Assembly (NCBI GenBank): GCA_020845755.1
Contig: JADLFE010000061.1
Span: 1 to 64,000 of the forward strand
Source of the DNA: Phycisphaerales bacterium
Lineage (GTDB): Bacteria; Planctomycetota; Phycisphaerae; Phycisphaerales; UBA1924
Direction: 5' to 3'
Length of the DNA: 64,000 bases
The stretch's first letter is position 1. Each line of letters starts with the position of its first letter. Below, in pieces: positions 9,925 through 18,901 of the stretch. The notes under the pieces are model-generated. The model worked only from the letters and a program-made list of their open reading frames with translations. It was not told the origin of the DNA and did no database searches. The position numbers and the translations under genes are program-made.

Positions 9925-9947
9925 CACGCCGCGGATCATGCGGCGTG
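9925..9947 (+). other. Perfect 8-bp hairpin in the leader of the next gene
   Basis: CACGCCGC and GCGGCGTG form a perfect 8-bp stem with a 7-nt loop, ending 12 nt before the ATG at 9960. The stem overlaps a TTGACA (9921-9926) that has no matching -10. There is no T run, so it does not look like a terminator. A closely similar hairpin is at 33934-33958. Confidence 0.5.
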
Positions 9948-9959
9948 AGGGGGCGGACG

Positions 9960-10331
9960 ATGCGAACAGCACTCCTATCGGCTGCGGTTCTGGTGCTCGC
10001 GATGACCGGGGCCGCACACGCCCAGTTCGGGCTGGCGCGTTTTGTCGCGGTGGTGAACGACGATCGCGCCGCATTCCGCGCGTGGAAGCACCACCTCGAT
10101 GCGGGAACGCGTCGAGACATCGCCGAGCGCGCCGCGGCACGCGGCCGAACGCCCGACGGCGCGCGAAGGATCACGCTCAGGTCTGAGCCAACGGCGGCAC
10201 AGCCAAAGCACGCGACGGTGACCGACGGCGGAACGCTGGCGGCGCCCCTGCTCGATCGCAATCCGATGATCGGCGGACCCGCGGGACGCGGTGTGCCCAA
10301 GAGCAAGGCCGCCAAGAAGAAGCCGCGGTAG
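9960..10331 (+). CDS. Small secreted protein, unknown function
   Basis: The ATG at 9960 gives a clean Sec signal peptide (M-R-T-A-L-L-S-A-A-V-L-V-L-A with A-H-A cleavage near residue 21) and lies behind a purine-rich G-A-G-G-G-G-G-C-G-G site. The mature part, about 100 residues, is basic with a Lys-rich tail (K-S-K-A-A-K-K-K). No domain is recognised. The frame is open 13 codons further upstream, but that extension would bury the signal peptide. Confidence 0.6.
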   Translation: MRTALLSAAVLVLAMTGAAHAQFGLARFVAVVNDDRAAFRAWKHHLDAGTRRDIAERAAARGRTPDGARRITLRSEPTAAQPKHATVTDGGTLAAPLLDRNPMIGGPAGRGVPKSKAAKKKPR

Positions 10332-10407
10332 GGGAGCGAGCGCCTCCGAGGGTGTGTGCGGAAATCGAGTCTTGGTATCATCCGGCTTCCCGTTTTCGGA
10401 GGCCGCG

Positions 10408-12516
10408 ATGAGCCAGAACGCGATCGAGTCCACGCTCCAGGAAAACCGCACCTTCCCGCCGCGCCCGGCCTCGGAGTTCGGCTTTCCGAAATGGCACATC
10501 GATTCGCTGGATGAGTACAAGGCGCTCCACGCCAAGTCGATCCGCGACCCCGAAGACTTCTGGCGCGACGAGGCCAAACGCCTCGACTGGTTCCGACCCT
10601 TCGATTCCGTGCTCGAGTGGCACTCGCCCGACGCCAAGTGGTTCGTCGGCGGAACGCTCAACGCCTGCTACAACTGCGTCGATCGCCACGTGCAGAGCGG
10701 GCACGGCGAAGAGCCCGCGATCATCTGGGAGGGCGAGCCCCTGGGGCCACGCACCAGCCACGCCACCGCGGGCACCAACTACGCGCGCGAGCCCGAGATC
10801 CGCGTTCTGTCGTACCGCGACTTGCAGCGCGAAGTGTCACGCTTCGGCAACGTGCTCAAGTCGCTCGGCGTCAAGAAGGGCGACGTCGTCACCATCTACA
10901 TGCCCATGGTCCCCGAACTCGCCATCGCCATGCTCGCCTGCGCCCGCATCGGGGCGGCCCACAGCGTGATCTTCGGCGGCTTCGCGCCCTCGGCGATCAG
11001 CGAACGCGTGATGGATGCCAAGTGCCGCGTCATCGTCACCGCCGACGGCGGCTTCCGTCGCGGCGATGTCGTGAAACTCCAGGAAAACGTCGAAGAGGCC
11101 GTCAACCACCTCGCCAATCACGGGCACATCGTGAACCACGTTGTCGTCCTCCGCCGCACCGGGCACGTGCCGCCCAGCCAGCGATTCGCCGACGGCCATC
11201 ACCAGGGCTCGACCACCTGGCACTGGTGGCAGGACCAGATCGCCAAGGCATCCGATGCCTGCCCTTGCGCTGAGATGGACAGCGAGGACATGCTCTTCCT
11301 CCTCTACACCTCCGGCTCGACCGGCAAGCCCAAGGGAATTCTGCACACCACCGCCGGCTACCTCGCGTTCGTGCAGATGACCGCGCGCCTTACCTTCAAC
11401 CTCATCCCCGACTCCGGACAACTCTTCTGGTGCAGCGCCGATATCGGCTGGGTCACCGGGCACAGTTACGTGCTCTACGGCATCCTCATGAACCGCATCC
11501 CCACCCTCATGTACGAGGGCGCGCCCAACTTCCCCACGCTCGAGGGCGGCAAGGGCGATCGCTTCTGGGACATCATCGCGCGCCACCGCGTCACGCACTT
11601 CTACACCGCGCCCACCGCCATCCGAACCTTCATGAAGTGGGGCGATGATCTCCCCGCCCGCCACGACATGTCGAGCCTGAAAGTCCTCGGCACCGTCGGC
11701 GAGCCCATCAACCCCGAGGCGTGGATCTGGTACCACAAAACGATCGGGCGGGAGCGCTGCCCGATCGTCGATACCTACTGGCAGACCGAGACCGGCGGGC
11801 ACATCGGCACGCCGCTCCCCGGCGCGATCCCCACCAAGCCCGGCTCCTGCACCCTCCCGATGCTCGGCATCGACGCCGCCATCGTCAACGAGCAGGGCCA
11901 GGAACTCGGGCCGAACCAGGGCGGCCTGTTCGTCATCCGCAAGCCCTGGCCCGGCATGTTGCGAGGAGTCTACGGCAATCGCGAACGCTTTATTAGTAAC
12001 TATTGGGGTCGCGTGAAAGACGCGCGCACCGGCGAGCCGTGTTACTTCTCGGCCGACGGTGCACGCCGCGATTCCGACGGCTACTTCTGGATCCAGGGGC
12101 GCATCGACGACGTCATCAAGGTCTCGGGCCATTTGCTCGGGACGATGGAGGTCGAGAGCGCGCTGGTCAGCCACCCGGCGGTGGCGGAGGCGGCCGTTGT
12201 CGGCGTTCCCCACGAAATCAAGGGCAATTCGATCTGCGCGTTCGTGACCCTCAGACCGCACTGGCTGATCTCGCACAAGCGCGAGCCCGATCAATCGCTC
12301 AAGAACGAGCTGGTCGCGCACGTGGCCCACGAGGTCGGCGCGCTGGCCAAGCCCGACCAGATCCGCTTCGCCGAGGGGCTCCCCAAGACCCGCTCGGGCA
12401 AGATCATGCGAAGGCTCCTGCGCGACGTGGCGTCGGGCGTTGAGAAGATCACACAGGACACAACAACCCTGGAAGATTTCAGCGTGGTGGCGAAGCTGAG
12501 GGCGGATGAGGAGTAA
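10408..12516 (+). CDS. acsA: Acetyl-CoA synthetase (acetate-CoA ligase)
   Basis: The enzyme activates acetate to acetyl-CoA through acetyl-AMP in the cytoplasm. The 702-residue product (typical Acs is about 650) has the AMP-binding motif Y-T-S-G-S-T-G-K-P-K-G at about 299-310, Y-W-Q-T-E-T-G-G at about 456-463, and the C-terminal S-G-K-I-M-R-R around 662. The lysine of that last motif is the one acetylated in regulated Acs enzymes. The ATG at 10408 has GGAGG about 6 nt upstream. The frame is open upstream to 10291, but that extension does not fit the family. The extra length comes from insertions such as the H-K-R-E-P-D segment near the C-terminus. Confidence 0.95.
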   Translation: MSQNAIESTLQENRTFPPRPASEFGFPKWHIDSLDEYKALHAKSIRDPEDFWRDEAKRLDWFRPFDSVLEWHSPDAKWFVGGTLNACYNCVDRHVQSGHGEEPAIIWEGEPLGPRTSHATAGTNYAREPEIRVLSYRDLQREVSRFGNVLKSLGVKKGDVVTIYMPMVPELAIAMLACARIGAAHSVIFGGFAPSAISERVMDAKCRVIVTADGGFRRGDVVKLQENVEEAVNHLANHGHIVNHVVVLRRTGHVPPSQRFADGHHQGSTTWHWWQDQIAKASDACPCAEMDSEDMLFLLYTSGSTGKPKGILHTTAGYLAFVQMTARLTFNLIPDSGQLFWCSADIGWVTGHSYVLYGILMNRIPTLMYEGAPNFPTLEGGKGDRFWDIIARHRVTHFYTAPTAIRTFMKWGDDLPARHDMSSLKVLGTVGEPINPEAWIWYHKTIGRERCPIVDTYWQTETGGHIGTPLPGAIPTKPGSCTLPMLGIDAAIVNEQGQELGPNQGGLFVIRKPWPGMLRGVYGNRERFISNYWGRVKDARTGEPCYFSADGARRDSDGYFWIQGRIDDVIKVSGHLLGTMEVESALVSHPAVAEAAVVGVPHEIKGNSICAFVTLRPHWLISHKREPDQSLKNELVAHVAHEVGALAKPDQIRFAEGLPKTRSGKIMRRLLRDVASGVEKITQDTTTLEDFSVVAKLRADEE

Positions 12517-12545
12517 GAAAGTCGCAAAACAGGTGGATACCCCAG

Positions 12546-12576
12546 TTGACAGCCCCCCCCCCCCCTGTGGCAATAT
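12546..12576 (+). promoter_or_regulatory. Promoter-like site with a C13 spacer (candidate phase-variable promoter)
   Basis: A perfect -35 TTGACA (12546-12551) is followed by G, thirteen C (12553-12565), TGTGG and a weak -10 CAATAT (12571-12576). The -35 to -10 gap is 19 bp, so losing two C would give the optimal 17 bp. The transcription start would fall near 12583, 44 nt before the ATG at 12627. Homopolymer tracts in this position are the known switch of phase-variable promoters such as Neisseria opc and porA. Confidence 0.55.
12553..12565 (+). repeat. Homopolymer C13 tract
   Basis: Thirteen consecutive C, the longest mononucleotide run noticed in the window, lie in the intergenic region 37 bp after acsA. 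See the promoter entry for its position between -35 and -10. Confidence 0.95.
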
Positions 12577-12626
12577 GTGTGCAACGTTCTCGGTCTGATC
12601 CGGTTCAACCTTGAAAGGAGCAGGTC

Positions 12627-13145
12627 ATGGCGTTCACGATCATCGCTGCGGTGCTGGCGGGTCTGGCTTCGGCGGCGACGCCGCCGGGGGAGGAGAGAGT
12701 CGTTGACGTTGCGCGGACGGGAGTAGCCCGCCTCAGGCCCGACGTGGTGGAACTGGTCGGGAGCGAGATCATTGAGGAGAGTGTGCCCGAGTTCGCTGCG
12801 AACATGGCGGGCATTCCCAACTACGTGTGCCATGAATACGCAGCGGGCTGCCCGGCGAACACGGTGAAGCTCGATGGAAGCGGCAATGTCATCGGTTGTG
12901 ATGAGGAATGCGTCGGGGAATGGACGCTGTGCACCGGCAGCATCGTGGCGGCTTTCATCTGCCTTAGATCACAGAACGATGAGTGCGTGCTCGCAACCGG
13001 CTCGGTGAACTGCGGGAAGGCTGCGGATGGCGTCTGCTATCAGACCGCTCCCGGAGCTGGCGACAACCAGGATTGCTGGTGTCAGTACGTCCAGGAACAG
13101 CCGCTCACGCTGTGCAAAGTCCGTATCTGTGCGATTGGGCCGTAA
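12627..13145 (+). CDS. Small secreted cysteine-rich protein
   Basis: The ATG follows a strong ribosome site (AAAGGAG, 7 nt spacing). The 172-residue product has a signal peptide (M-A-F-T-I-I-A-A-V-L-A-G-L-A-S-A). The mature C-terminal half holds thirteen cysteines within about 110 residues, including C-D-E-E-C and C-W-C, which suggests a disulfide-rich extracellular domain. I recognise no family. It is first of three co-directional genes: the next starts 58 bp on, and the third overlaps the second. Base composition is less GC-rich than in acsA. Confidence 0.7.
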   Translation: MAFTIIAAVLAGLASAATPPGEERVVDVARTGVARLRPDVVELVGSEIIEESVPEFAANMAGIPNYVCHEYAAGCPANTVKLDGSGNVIGCDEECVGEWTLCTGSIVAAFICLRSQNDECVLATGSVNCGKAADGVCYQTAPGAGDNQDCWCQYVQEQPLTLCKVRICAIGP

Positions 13146-13203
13146 TCCGCGCTCCGCTCTGAGCGTGCGTTCTAGACCTTGATCCCAAGAAGGGAGCTTG
13201 CCC

Positions 13204-14409
13204 GTGACGCCCTTTCACCGCGAAGCAGTGTGGATATTGGTGCCCGTCGCAATGCAAATGATGGGCGCGGAAACGGTGCGGGGTCAGGGAGCGCGGACCG
13301 AGCCCGATGATGTCCGAGTTCGGTCGATCATGGCAATGATCGCATCCACTGAGCAGACGTTCGCGGCGGTTGAGTGGTCCCAAACGGCCTATGTTCCGCC
13401 CACAGCCACATACCAGCGCAAGGAATGGGTACTTGGGACACAGCAAGATCGGTATGTCTCGGATGGCGGCACATGGGGTATCCGCGAGGTCGGCCACTAT
13501 TGGGACCCGGAGGACAAGGTCGACACAATCCAATCCGGCTTCTACCTTGGGGCCGCCGGATTCCGTGTGACATACGGGGTGGCGGAAAAGCGAGGAATGC
13601 TCACAACGCTGGACGGCTACCACGCGAGTGGTGCCAACATGTGGAGAGCCATGGGGCAATCTCTGGATCTGGACCACCCGCTTTATCCCCAGTCGCTCTC
13701 ATCGCTTCTCTATCAAGCGAAGCGATTAGAGTACATCGAGCCGACGCCTGATTACCCCTGGCCCGGGGTCCGTGCGTTTGGTATTTCCCAGAAGTTCATG
13801 GCTGATGCGGAAGTCTATGTCGATCCTTCGCACGGCGGGATCATTCGGCGTGTGAGGGATCGGCGTCCGCACGACCAGGTGTTTGTGCGTGACCTGATCG
13901 TGTTGGATGTTCAGAATCTCGATGGAATTTGGGTCCCACGCACCTTTGGCACGCTGTTGCGAGCGGTGTATCCAGTCGATGATTTGGAACACCCGTTCTC
14001 TGAGCAAATCGCCAAGGATGTCGAGACGGCGATGACCATGAAGGGCTTACCGCAAGAGTGCCAGTCCGATCTAACGCTTCGCTGGCTGCGAGAGAGCGTG
14101 GCCTCTCAAGTTGTCGACAAGGAGCGTCGACACGTTTCGGGACCCGGCACCGCCTTGGCGAAAGGCAAGGACGCCTCGTTGTTCACGCCACAGATCGGGG
14201 TGGTGACTTCGATCCGTTTCCTAGATCGCGCCCCGACCGAGGCTTGGATCGCAGAGCTTCCAGAGGACTTTCCGTTCGCCAGTGCGTTGGACGACACTCG
14301 GCATTCGGCCCAGGAAACGGCCGAGGCGGCAACAAAGATCATCATTGATAGCACAGCGGATTGGCTACCAGCCAGTCACGATAACGCGCACGGAGGAGGG
14401 ATCCAATGA
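13204..14409 (+). CDS. Exported protein of unknown function in the poly-C cluster
   Basis: About 401 residues. GTG at 13204 is preferred over TTG at 13198 because the GGGAG at 13192-13196 is 7 nt from the GTG but only 1 nt from the TTG. A hydrophobic N-terminal stretch (V-W-I-L-V-P-V-A-M) suggests export. The body is rich in Trp/Tyr and beta-strand patterns and might resemble a LolA-type sheet domain, but I cannot support that from motifs. The end overlaps the next gene by ATGA. Codon use is visibly less GC-biased than in the housekeeping neighbours, which may mean horizontal acquisition. Confidence 0.65.
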   Translation: MTPFHREAVWILVPVAMQMMGAETVRGQGARTEPDDVRVRSIMAMIASTEQTFAAVEWSQTAYVPPTATYQRKEWVLGTQQDRYVSDGGTWGIREVGHYWDPEDKVDTIQSGFYLGAAGFRVTYGVAEKRGMLTTLDGYHASGANMWRAMGQSLDLDHPLYPQSLSSLLYQAKRLEYIEPTPDYPWPGVRAFGISQKFMADAEVYVDPSHGGIIRRVRDRRPHDQVFVRDLIVLDVQNLDGIWVPRTFGTLLRAVYPVDDLEHPFSEQIAKDVETAMTMKGLPQECQSDLTLRWLRESVASQVVDKERRHVSGPGTALAKGKDASLFTPQIGVVTSIRFLDRAPTEAWIAELPEDFPFASALDDTRHSAQETAEAATKIIIDSTADWLPASHDNAHGGGIQ

Positions 14410-15476
14410 AAAAGCGCCGTCTCGTGATTGCTGGATTGTCGCTGCAGCTCGGCGTCATGGGAAGCGCACGTGCTCTCGCGCAAGCCCAAAACGAACCTCC
14501 AAAGGGCGGCGAAGTGCAACCAGCTTCGGAGTTACAATCGCTGGCGGTTGTCAGTGCGGGCCCGGAATCGGTGGGCGTGGTAAAGCAGGGTCAAGTTGCA
14601 TCGCGTACGATCTTGTTCCGAAATAAGTCGCTTGTGCCCGTGGCGATCGAGATCGTATCGAAAAGCTGTTCCTGCTTGGATACGACATTCAGTCGCCCGT
14701 TTGTGATGCCCGGCGAAACTACTTCACTTACCGTCGGGACCGCAGCGTTGCCGGGCGCGGACCAGTGGCTGCATCAGGTCACCTTTCGTTGTGTCTGGAG
14801 CGAGGGCGAGAGCTCCAAAAGCGAACTCGGACGCGTCTTTCTCTCCTACACTTGTGCTATTCCCTTTGTGCTCGTGCCGGAGCACGCGGTAGTGACAAAG
14901 ACGGTCGGCGACATGGGGGCCGTCGAGTTCGACATCTACATGCTCGGTTCGCTCGATCCCCTGCCCGAGATTGCGGATGTGACCTGTACGATTGAAGGCT
15001 GGAAAGTGCGGCGTCTCGATCGTGATCCGATGAATCCGAACCACGCGCGGTTTCGCGCGGAAGGGCGAGTTGGCTCTGTTGGCTATCAGGAAGGCACGAT
15101 TCAGTGGATGGCGCCGGGTAATGAATCGCAGCCGATGCTGAAGACCCCGTTGCATATAACGTCACTCTGGCCCCTGCGTTCCATGCCCGGCGGGGCGGTG
15201 TTCGTGCCGCACGGCCCGGACGAGTCCATGACCAAGGCCGTGAGACTCATCGAGCGAGCGGGTGTCACCGCCAAGGCGTGGTCGGTGTCTTTGGTCGAGG
15301 AGAGTGAATGGGTGAGCGCCAGTCTCGACGCCGAGGGCGTCAAGGTCACGCTCCGCGCTGGCGAAAAACGCCCCGACTTCGGCTCGGCCCGTGCCCGCGT
15401 GCTCGACGCCGATGGCAAAGCGCTTCTCGAATTCCCGATCGCGTGGTGGACGGCCGCTACTTCCCCGCCTCGATGA
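14406..15476 (+). CDS. DUF1573-domain exported protein
   Basis: The 356-residue product starts at an ATG overlapping the previous stop (ATGA) with GGAGG just upstream. It has a signal peptide (K-K-R-R-L-V-I-A-G-L-S-L ending A-L-A-Q). Residues about 50-115 match the DUF1573 pattern, an Ig/ASPM-SPD2-Hydin-like fold with the typical S-K-S-C-S-C-L-D after I-L-F-R-N-K-S. DUF1573 proteins are exported and of unknown function. The stop overlaps the convergent HlyD-like gene by 20 bp. Being translationally coupled to the preceding gene, it probably works with it. Confidence 0.8.
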   Translation: MKKRRLVIAGLSLQLGVMGSARALAQAQNEPPKGGEVQPASELQSLAVVSAGPESVGVVKQGQVASRTILFRNKSLVPVAIEIVSKSCSCLDTTFSRPFVMPGETTSLTVGTAALPGADQWLHQVTFRCVWSEGESSKSELGRVFLSYTCAIPFVLVPEHAVVTKTVGDMGAVEFDIYMLGSLDPLPEIADVTCTIEGWKVRRLDRDPMNPNHARFRAEGRVGSVGYQEGTIQWMAPGNESQPMLKTPLHITSLWPLRSMPGGAVFVPHGPDESMTKAVRLIERAGVTAKAWSVSLVEESEWVSASLDAEGVKVTLRAGEKRPDFGSARARVLDADGKALLEFPIAWWTAATSPPR

Positions 15477-16524
15477 ACACGTCCAGCGCCTGCCCCGGCA
15501 CGATCATCCCCGGTACGTTCGATGGCGCCGGCGCGCTCGTCTCCGCCTCGATCTCGTACAGCACATCGACCACCCGCGTGTCCACCCGCTCCACCGTCGT
15601 GCCGAAGAGGTCCGACTTGGGTCTTGCGTACGGCTCGATCCGCACGAAGCGCAGGTTGAACGTCCGCGGCTCGGCCCCGCGCGTCCGCGCGATCGCCCTG
15701 GCCCCCGCGCTCACCAGCGCCAGATCCTCCTCGTCCACCTGCGCGCGGACCCGCAGGTGATCGAGATCGCCCAGGATCAACGACGCCTGCTTGGGATCGG
15801 CCGGGGCAAACTCGCCCGGCTCGATCGAACGCCGCAGCACCACCGCGTCGCGCGGCGCCCGCACAGAGAGCCGATCGAGCAACAACTCCAGCGCCGCCAC
15901 TTCGGCCTTGTACTTGGCCAGTTCCGCCTCCGCCACCACGCGATCCGGCTCCCAGCCGCCGGCCGTGGCCTTGGCCAACTCCGCCTCGGCCTTCGAGAGT
16001 TCCGATCGCGCCACCAGCACCGCGAACCGCTGCGCCGAAAGCTCGCGCGCGTTGGCGGCCTTGCCCTCCGCCGCCGCCTCGTTCATCTTTAGCAGTTCCT
16101 CGCGGTCGGCCAGGATCGCTCGCGCCGCACTGGCAGCGGCCTCCAGCGGCGGCAAGTCCTCCTTTCGCGGGAGCGCATGCCACCGCGCGATCGTCGCCTC
16201 GCCCACCGGCACCGCCGCCCGCGCCCGCGTCAATTGCGATTCGATCGTCCGTGAATCCAGCTTGAACAGCACCTGCCCCTTCTGCACATGGTCGCCCACG
16301 TCAACGCCGACCTCGACAACCAAGCCCGGCTCGGGTGCGACGATGTCGATGGTGCGCGAGGCCGGCTCGACAAGGCCCAGCGCCGCCACGCCGCGCTCGA
16401 ACGGATTGACCGACGCGGGGCGAGCCAGCGGCAGGTCGGGCGGGTTCTCGCGCGAGTGACGTACCGCCAGATAGCCAACGGCGAGCCCCGAGATCGCGAG
16501 CAGAATACTGATCCAACGGACCAC
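15457..16524 (-). CDS. HlyD-family periplasmic adaptor (DevB-like)
   Basis: This membrane-fusion protein (about 355 residues) has an N-terminal membrane anchor (W-I-S-I-L-L-A-I-S-G-L-A-V-G-Y-L), a lipoyl-like half motif (I-V-A-P-E-P-G-L-V-V-E-V), a long Ala/Glu-rich coiled coil (about 95-215), the second lipoyl half (V-R-A-P-R-D-A-V-V), and a beta-barrel end. GTG at 16524 is preferred because AGGAG lies 7 nt upstream. A GTG at 16560 overlaps the stop of the permease gene (TAGTG) and is the alternative. With the permease it would form an export complex; the partner ATPase is not in the window. Confidence 0.85.
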   Translation of the reverse strand: MVRWISILLAISGLAVGYLAVRHSRENPPDLPLARPASVNPFERGVAALGLVEPASRTIDIVAPEPGLVVEVGVDVGDHVQKGQVLFKLDSRTIESQLTRARAAVPVGEATIARWHALPRKEDLPPLEAAASAARAILADREELLKMNEAAAEGKAANARELSAQRFAVLVARSELSKAEAELAKATAGGWEPDRVVAEAELAKYKAEVAALELLLDRLSVRAPRDAVVLRRSIEPGEFAPADPKQASLILGDLDHLRVRAQVDEEDLALVSAGARAIARTRGAEPRTFNLRFVRIEPYARPKSDLFGTTVERVDTRVVDVLYEIEAETSAPAPSNVPGMIVPGQALDVFIEAGK

Positions 16525-16559
16525 GCTGAGACTCCTGCGGCACGCCGCACCGGAAAACA

Positions 16560-17690
16560 CTACGTCGCGAACACCCGCGCGGGCTCGACCGCGATGACGC
16601 GCCGGATCGAGAGCAGGCTGGCACCCAGGATCACCAGCAGCGTCGCGACCAGCGACACCGCCATGAGTTGCCAGGGGTACAGCACCGAGAGTTCGCTCGA
16701 GAGGTTCTTGGAAATGATCGAGAAGAAACCGGCCATGCCCACACCGATCGAATAACCGATCACGCCGACGACCATCGCCTGCGCGATGACCATGCCCACC
16801 AGCGTCCGCGTGCGGGCGCCCAGCGCCTTGAGCACCGCGAAATAGCGGAGGTTCTCCAGCGTGAATTGCAGGAACACCGACGCGGAAAGGAACAGGCCGA
16901 CGAGGAAGCCCAGTGCGATGGTGATGCCGAAGTTCACGCCGATGCCCGTGGCGATGATGATGAATCGCGTCGAGACAAGGCGGAACTCATCCGGCGTGTA
17001 CGCCACCAGGTCGCCCAGCGTCGCGATGTCGCGCTGCACCTGGCGCACGTCCACGCCCGCCTTGGCCTTCACGAGGATGTACGAGATCGCGTTGCGCCCG
17101 ACCGGCGTGAAGCGCACGGCGTTGTCGAACGTCGTGTACACCATCGCGTTGGACTCAAAGCCGCGGGCCGCCTCGCAGAACCCGACGACCACCGCGCGAT
17201 GATCGTTGATCTTCAGCGTGTCGCCGATCGTGGGGTTGCCGACCATCGCGCGCGATCGCTCTTCCACGATGATCGCGTCGGGCGCGCGCAGGTCCTCGAC
17301 CCGCCCGCCCGTGATCACCGCCGGCCGCCCGACGAGCGTGGAACGCCCGACGCCCAGGATCTGCACCTTCTTGAACGTGCCGTCGGGAAGCTCGATGACG
17401 GCCCAGTTGTTGAAGAACGGCTCGGCCCACTCGACGCCCGGCACCGATCGGATCCGCGCCAGCTTCTGATCCGACAGCGAGCGATACTCCGCGACCCACG
17501 TCGTGCTCGGGTCCATGACCCACAGGTCGGGCTGGTGGATGTTCTGGAGCGGCCCGGTGCCCTGCTTGAGCAGGCCGAGAAAGATCGCGCCCTGCTGGTT
17601 CATGAGGAGCGACGCAAACGCGAGCCCCAGCACAAGCGTGATGTACTTGGTCTTGTCGCCAAGGAGCATCTGGAGCGCGACGCGAAGCAT
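16560..17690 (-). CDS. ABC transporter permease, FtsX/DevC type
   Basis: The 376-residue protein has one N-terminal membrane helix (K-Y-I-T-L-V-L-G-L-A-F-A-S), a large extracytoplasmic domain (about 40-240), and three C-terminal helices in the FtsX arrangement, with the linking R-Y-F-A-V-L-K-A-L-G-A-R-T. The ATG at 17690 matches the family N-terminus (M-L-R-V-A-L-Q-M-L-L-G-D-K); the frame runs open to 17792. The HlyD adaptor follows directly. Such permeases need a separate ABC ATPase, absent nearby. It is probably co-transcribed with cdaA-cdaR upstream (gap about 150 bp). Confidence 0.85.
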   Translation of the reverse strand: MLRVALQMLLGDKTKYITLVLGLAFASLLMNQQGAIFLGLLKQGTGPLQNIHQPDLWVMDPSTTWVAEYRSLSDQKLARIRSVPGVEWAEPFFNNWAVIELPDGTFKKVQILGVGRSTLVGRPAVITGGRVEDLRAPDAIIVEERSRAMVGNPTIGDTLKINDHRAVVVGFCEAARGFESNAMVYTTFDNAVRFTPVGRNAISYILVKAKAGVDVRQVQRDIATLGDLVAYTPDEFRLVSTRFIIIATGIGVNFGITIALGFLVGLFLSASVFLQFTLENLRYFAVLKALGARTRTLVGMVIAQAMVVGVIGYSIGVGMAGFFSIISKNLSSELSVLYPWQLMAVSLVATLLVILGASLLSIRRVIAVEPARVFAT

Positions 17691-17839
17691 CGGGGCAGAT
17701 CGTAGGGGAGAAGAGGCGACCGCGCGAGCAGCGATGAGCCGGCGTGCGAGGCGATCCGGTCCGCGTGATGTTGCATCATCGATCGCACGCACGCTGGTCG
17801 TCGTGTGCGTGGGGACTCGAGCACCGCGGCCGCGCGGTG

Positions 17840-18883
17840 TTACGCCCCGGGCTGGCGTTCACGCGGAACGGGCGGCCCGACAACGTCGCGGCGCTGGATG
17901 TCCAGGCGAACCCTGGCGTTCTGCACCTCGAAACGCAGCGCCGACGGGAGGTCGCTGAACACCGCGTCCTTGGCCGCGATGCCGCGCTCCAGTTCCTCGA
18001 ACGAGAGGGGGATGGTGGCGGAGACCTTCATATCGCCGCGACGGACACGCTCGACCAGGTCGCCGGGGCCCGTCACCGTCACGTCGGTCAGGAAGCGATC
18101 CGCCTCGTTGATCGTGATGTCCCACTTGCCCATCTCGACGGCCGCCAACTTCACGAACACGGGGACCGACGAGAGTTTGTAACTGGCGATGTTGTTGCGA
18201 AGGGTGATTGAAAGGCTGCAGGTCGCGGGATCAAACTTCGTCGAGTGCGCGCCCACAACCACCGTCGGCAGTTCGATCGGGAGCGACGCGATCGATTCCT
18301 TCCGCCCCGGTACGAGCTTGGCGAGCGTCTCACCCGGGATGCGCACACGCGCCGGTGTGTCGCCCGTCAACTTGGCGGCGAACTCCGCGGGCAAACGCAG
18401 CGTGACCGACGACGGCGTCACCTCCGCGGGTCCCTCGATGTCGACGCCCGGCGCGTCCAGCACCACCGGGAGCGTCTTCTCCTGCAGTTGATCGATCCGC
18501 ACCGTCACGCCCGGCGGATCCGCCCGCGCGATCGTCACGCCCGCCCCCGCAAGGTCGGATACCTCCGACAACGCCTGCTCAAGGTCGATCGTGAATTCTC
18601 CCGACTGGGCCGGCACTCCCGACATCCCCGGACGAAGGCGCACGGCCCGACGGAGCACCGATTCCGCCTCCGTCACCGCCGACGCCGTGCCCTGCACAAC
18701 GATGTCGACGCGATCACGCCACGCCGCGTCGGATACCGCGATCACCCGCTCCCCCGCGGCGTCGCTCTCGAAGAACACGTCCGCCTTGAGGCTGCGGCGC
18801 GTCAGACTCTCCCCCTCCGCGAAGATCCATATCAGCGCGGTCACGAACGTCACCAGGATGAAAGTCCTCACGTGCCGGAACAT
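17840..18883 (-). CDS. cdaR: CdaR/YbbR-domain protein, partner of diadenylate cyclase
   Basis: The product has an N-terminal membrane helix (F-I-L-V-T-F-V-T-A-L-I-W-I-F-A-E) followed by repeated YbbR-like beta domains (segments of the type P-V-V-L-D-A-P-G and P-S-S-V-T-L-R-L-P). Membrane-bound CdaR proteins with this layout bind and modulate CdaA. ATG at 18883 has GGGAGG 4 nt upstream; a GTG at 18886 is the alternative. It starts 18 bp after the cdaA stop, the standard cdaA-cdaR order, so the two are almost certainly one operon. Confidence 0.8.
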   Translation of the reverse strand: MFRHVRTFILVTFVTALIWIFAEGESLTRRSLKADVFFESDAAGERVIAVSDAAWRDRVDIVVQGTASAVTEAESVLRRAVRLRPGMSGVPAQSGEFTIDLEQALSEVSDLAGAGVTIARADPPGVTVRIDQLQEKTLPVVLDAPGVDIEGPAEVTPSSVTLRLPAEFAAKLTGDTPARVRIPGETLAKLVPGRKESIASLPIELPTVVVGAHSTKFDPATCSLSITLRNNIASYKLSSVPVFVKLAAVEMGKWDITINEADRFLTDVTVTGPGDLVERVRRGDMKVSATIPLSFEELERGIAAKDAVFSDLPSALRFEVQNARVRLDIQRRDVVGPPVPRERQPGA

Positions 18884-18901
18884 CACCCCTCCCGTCCTTG
18901 C

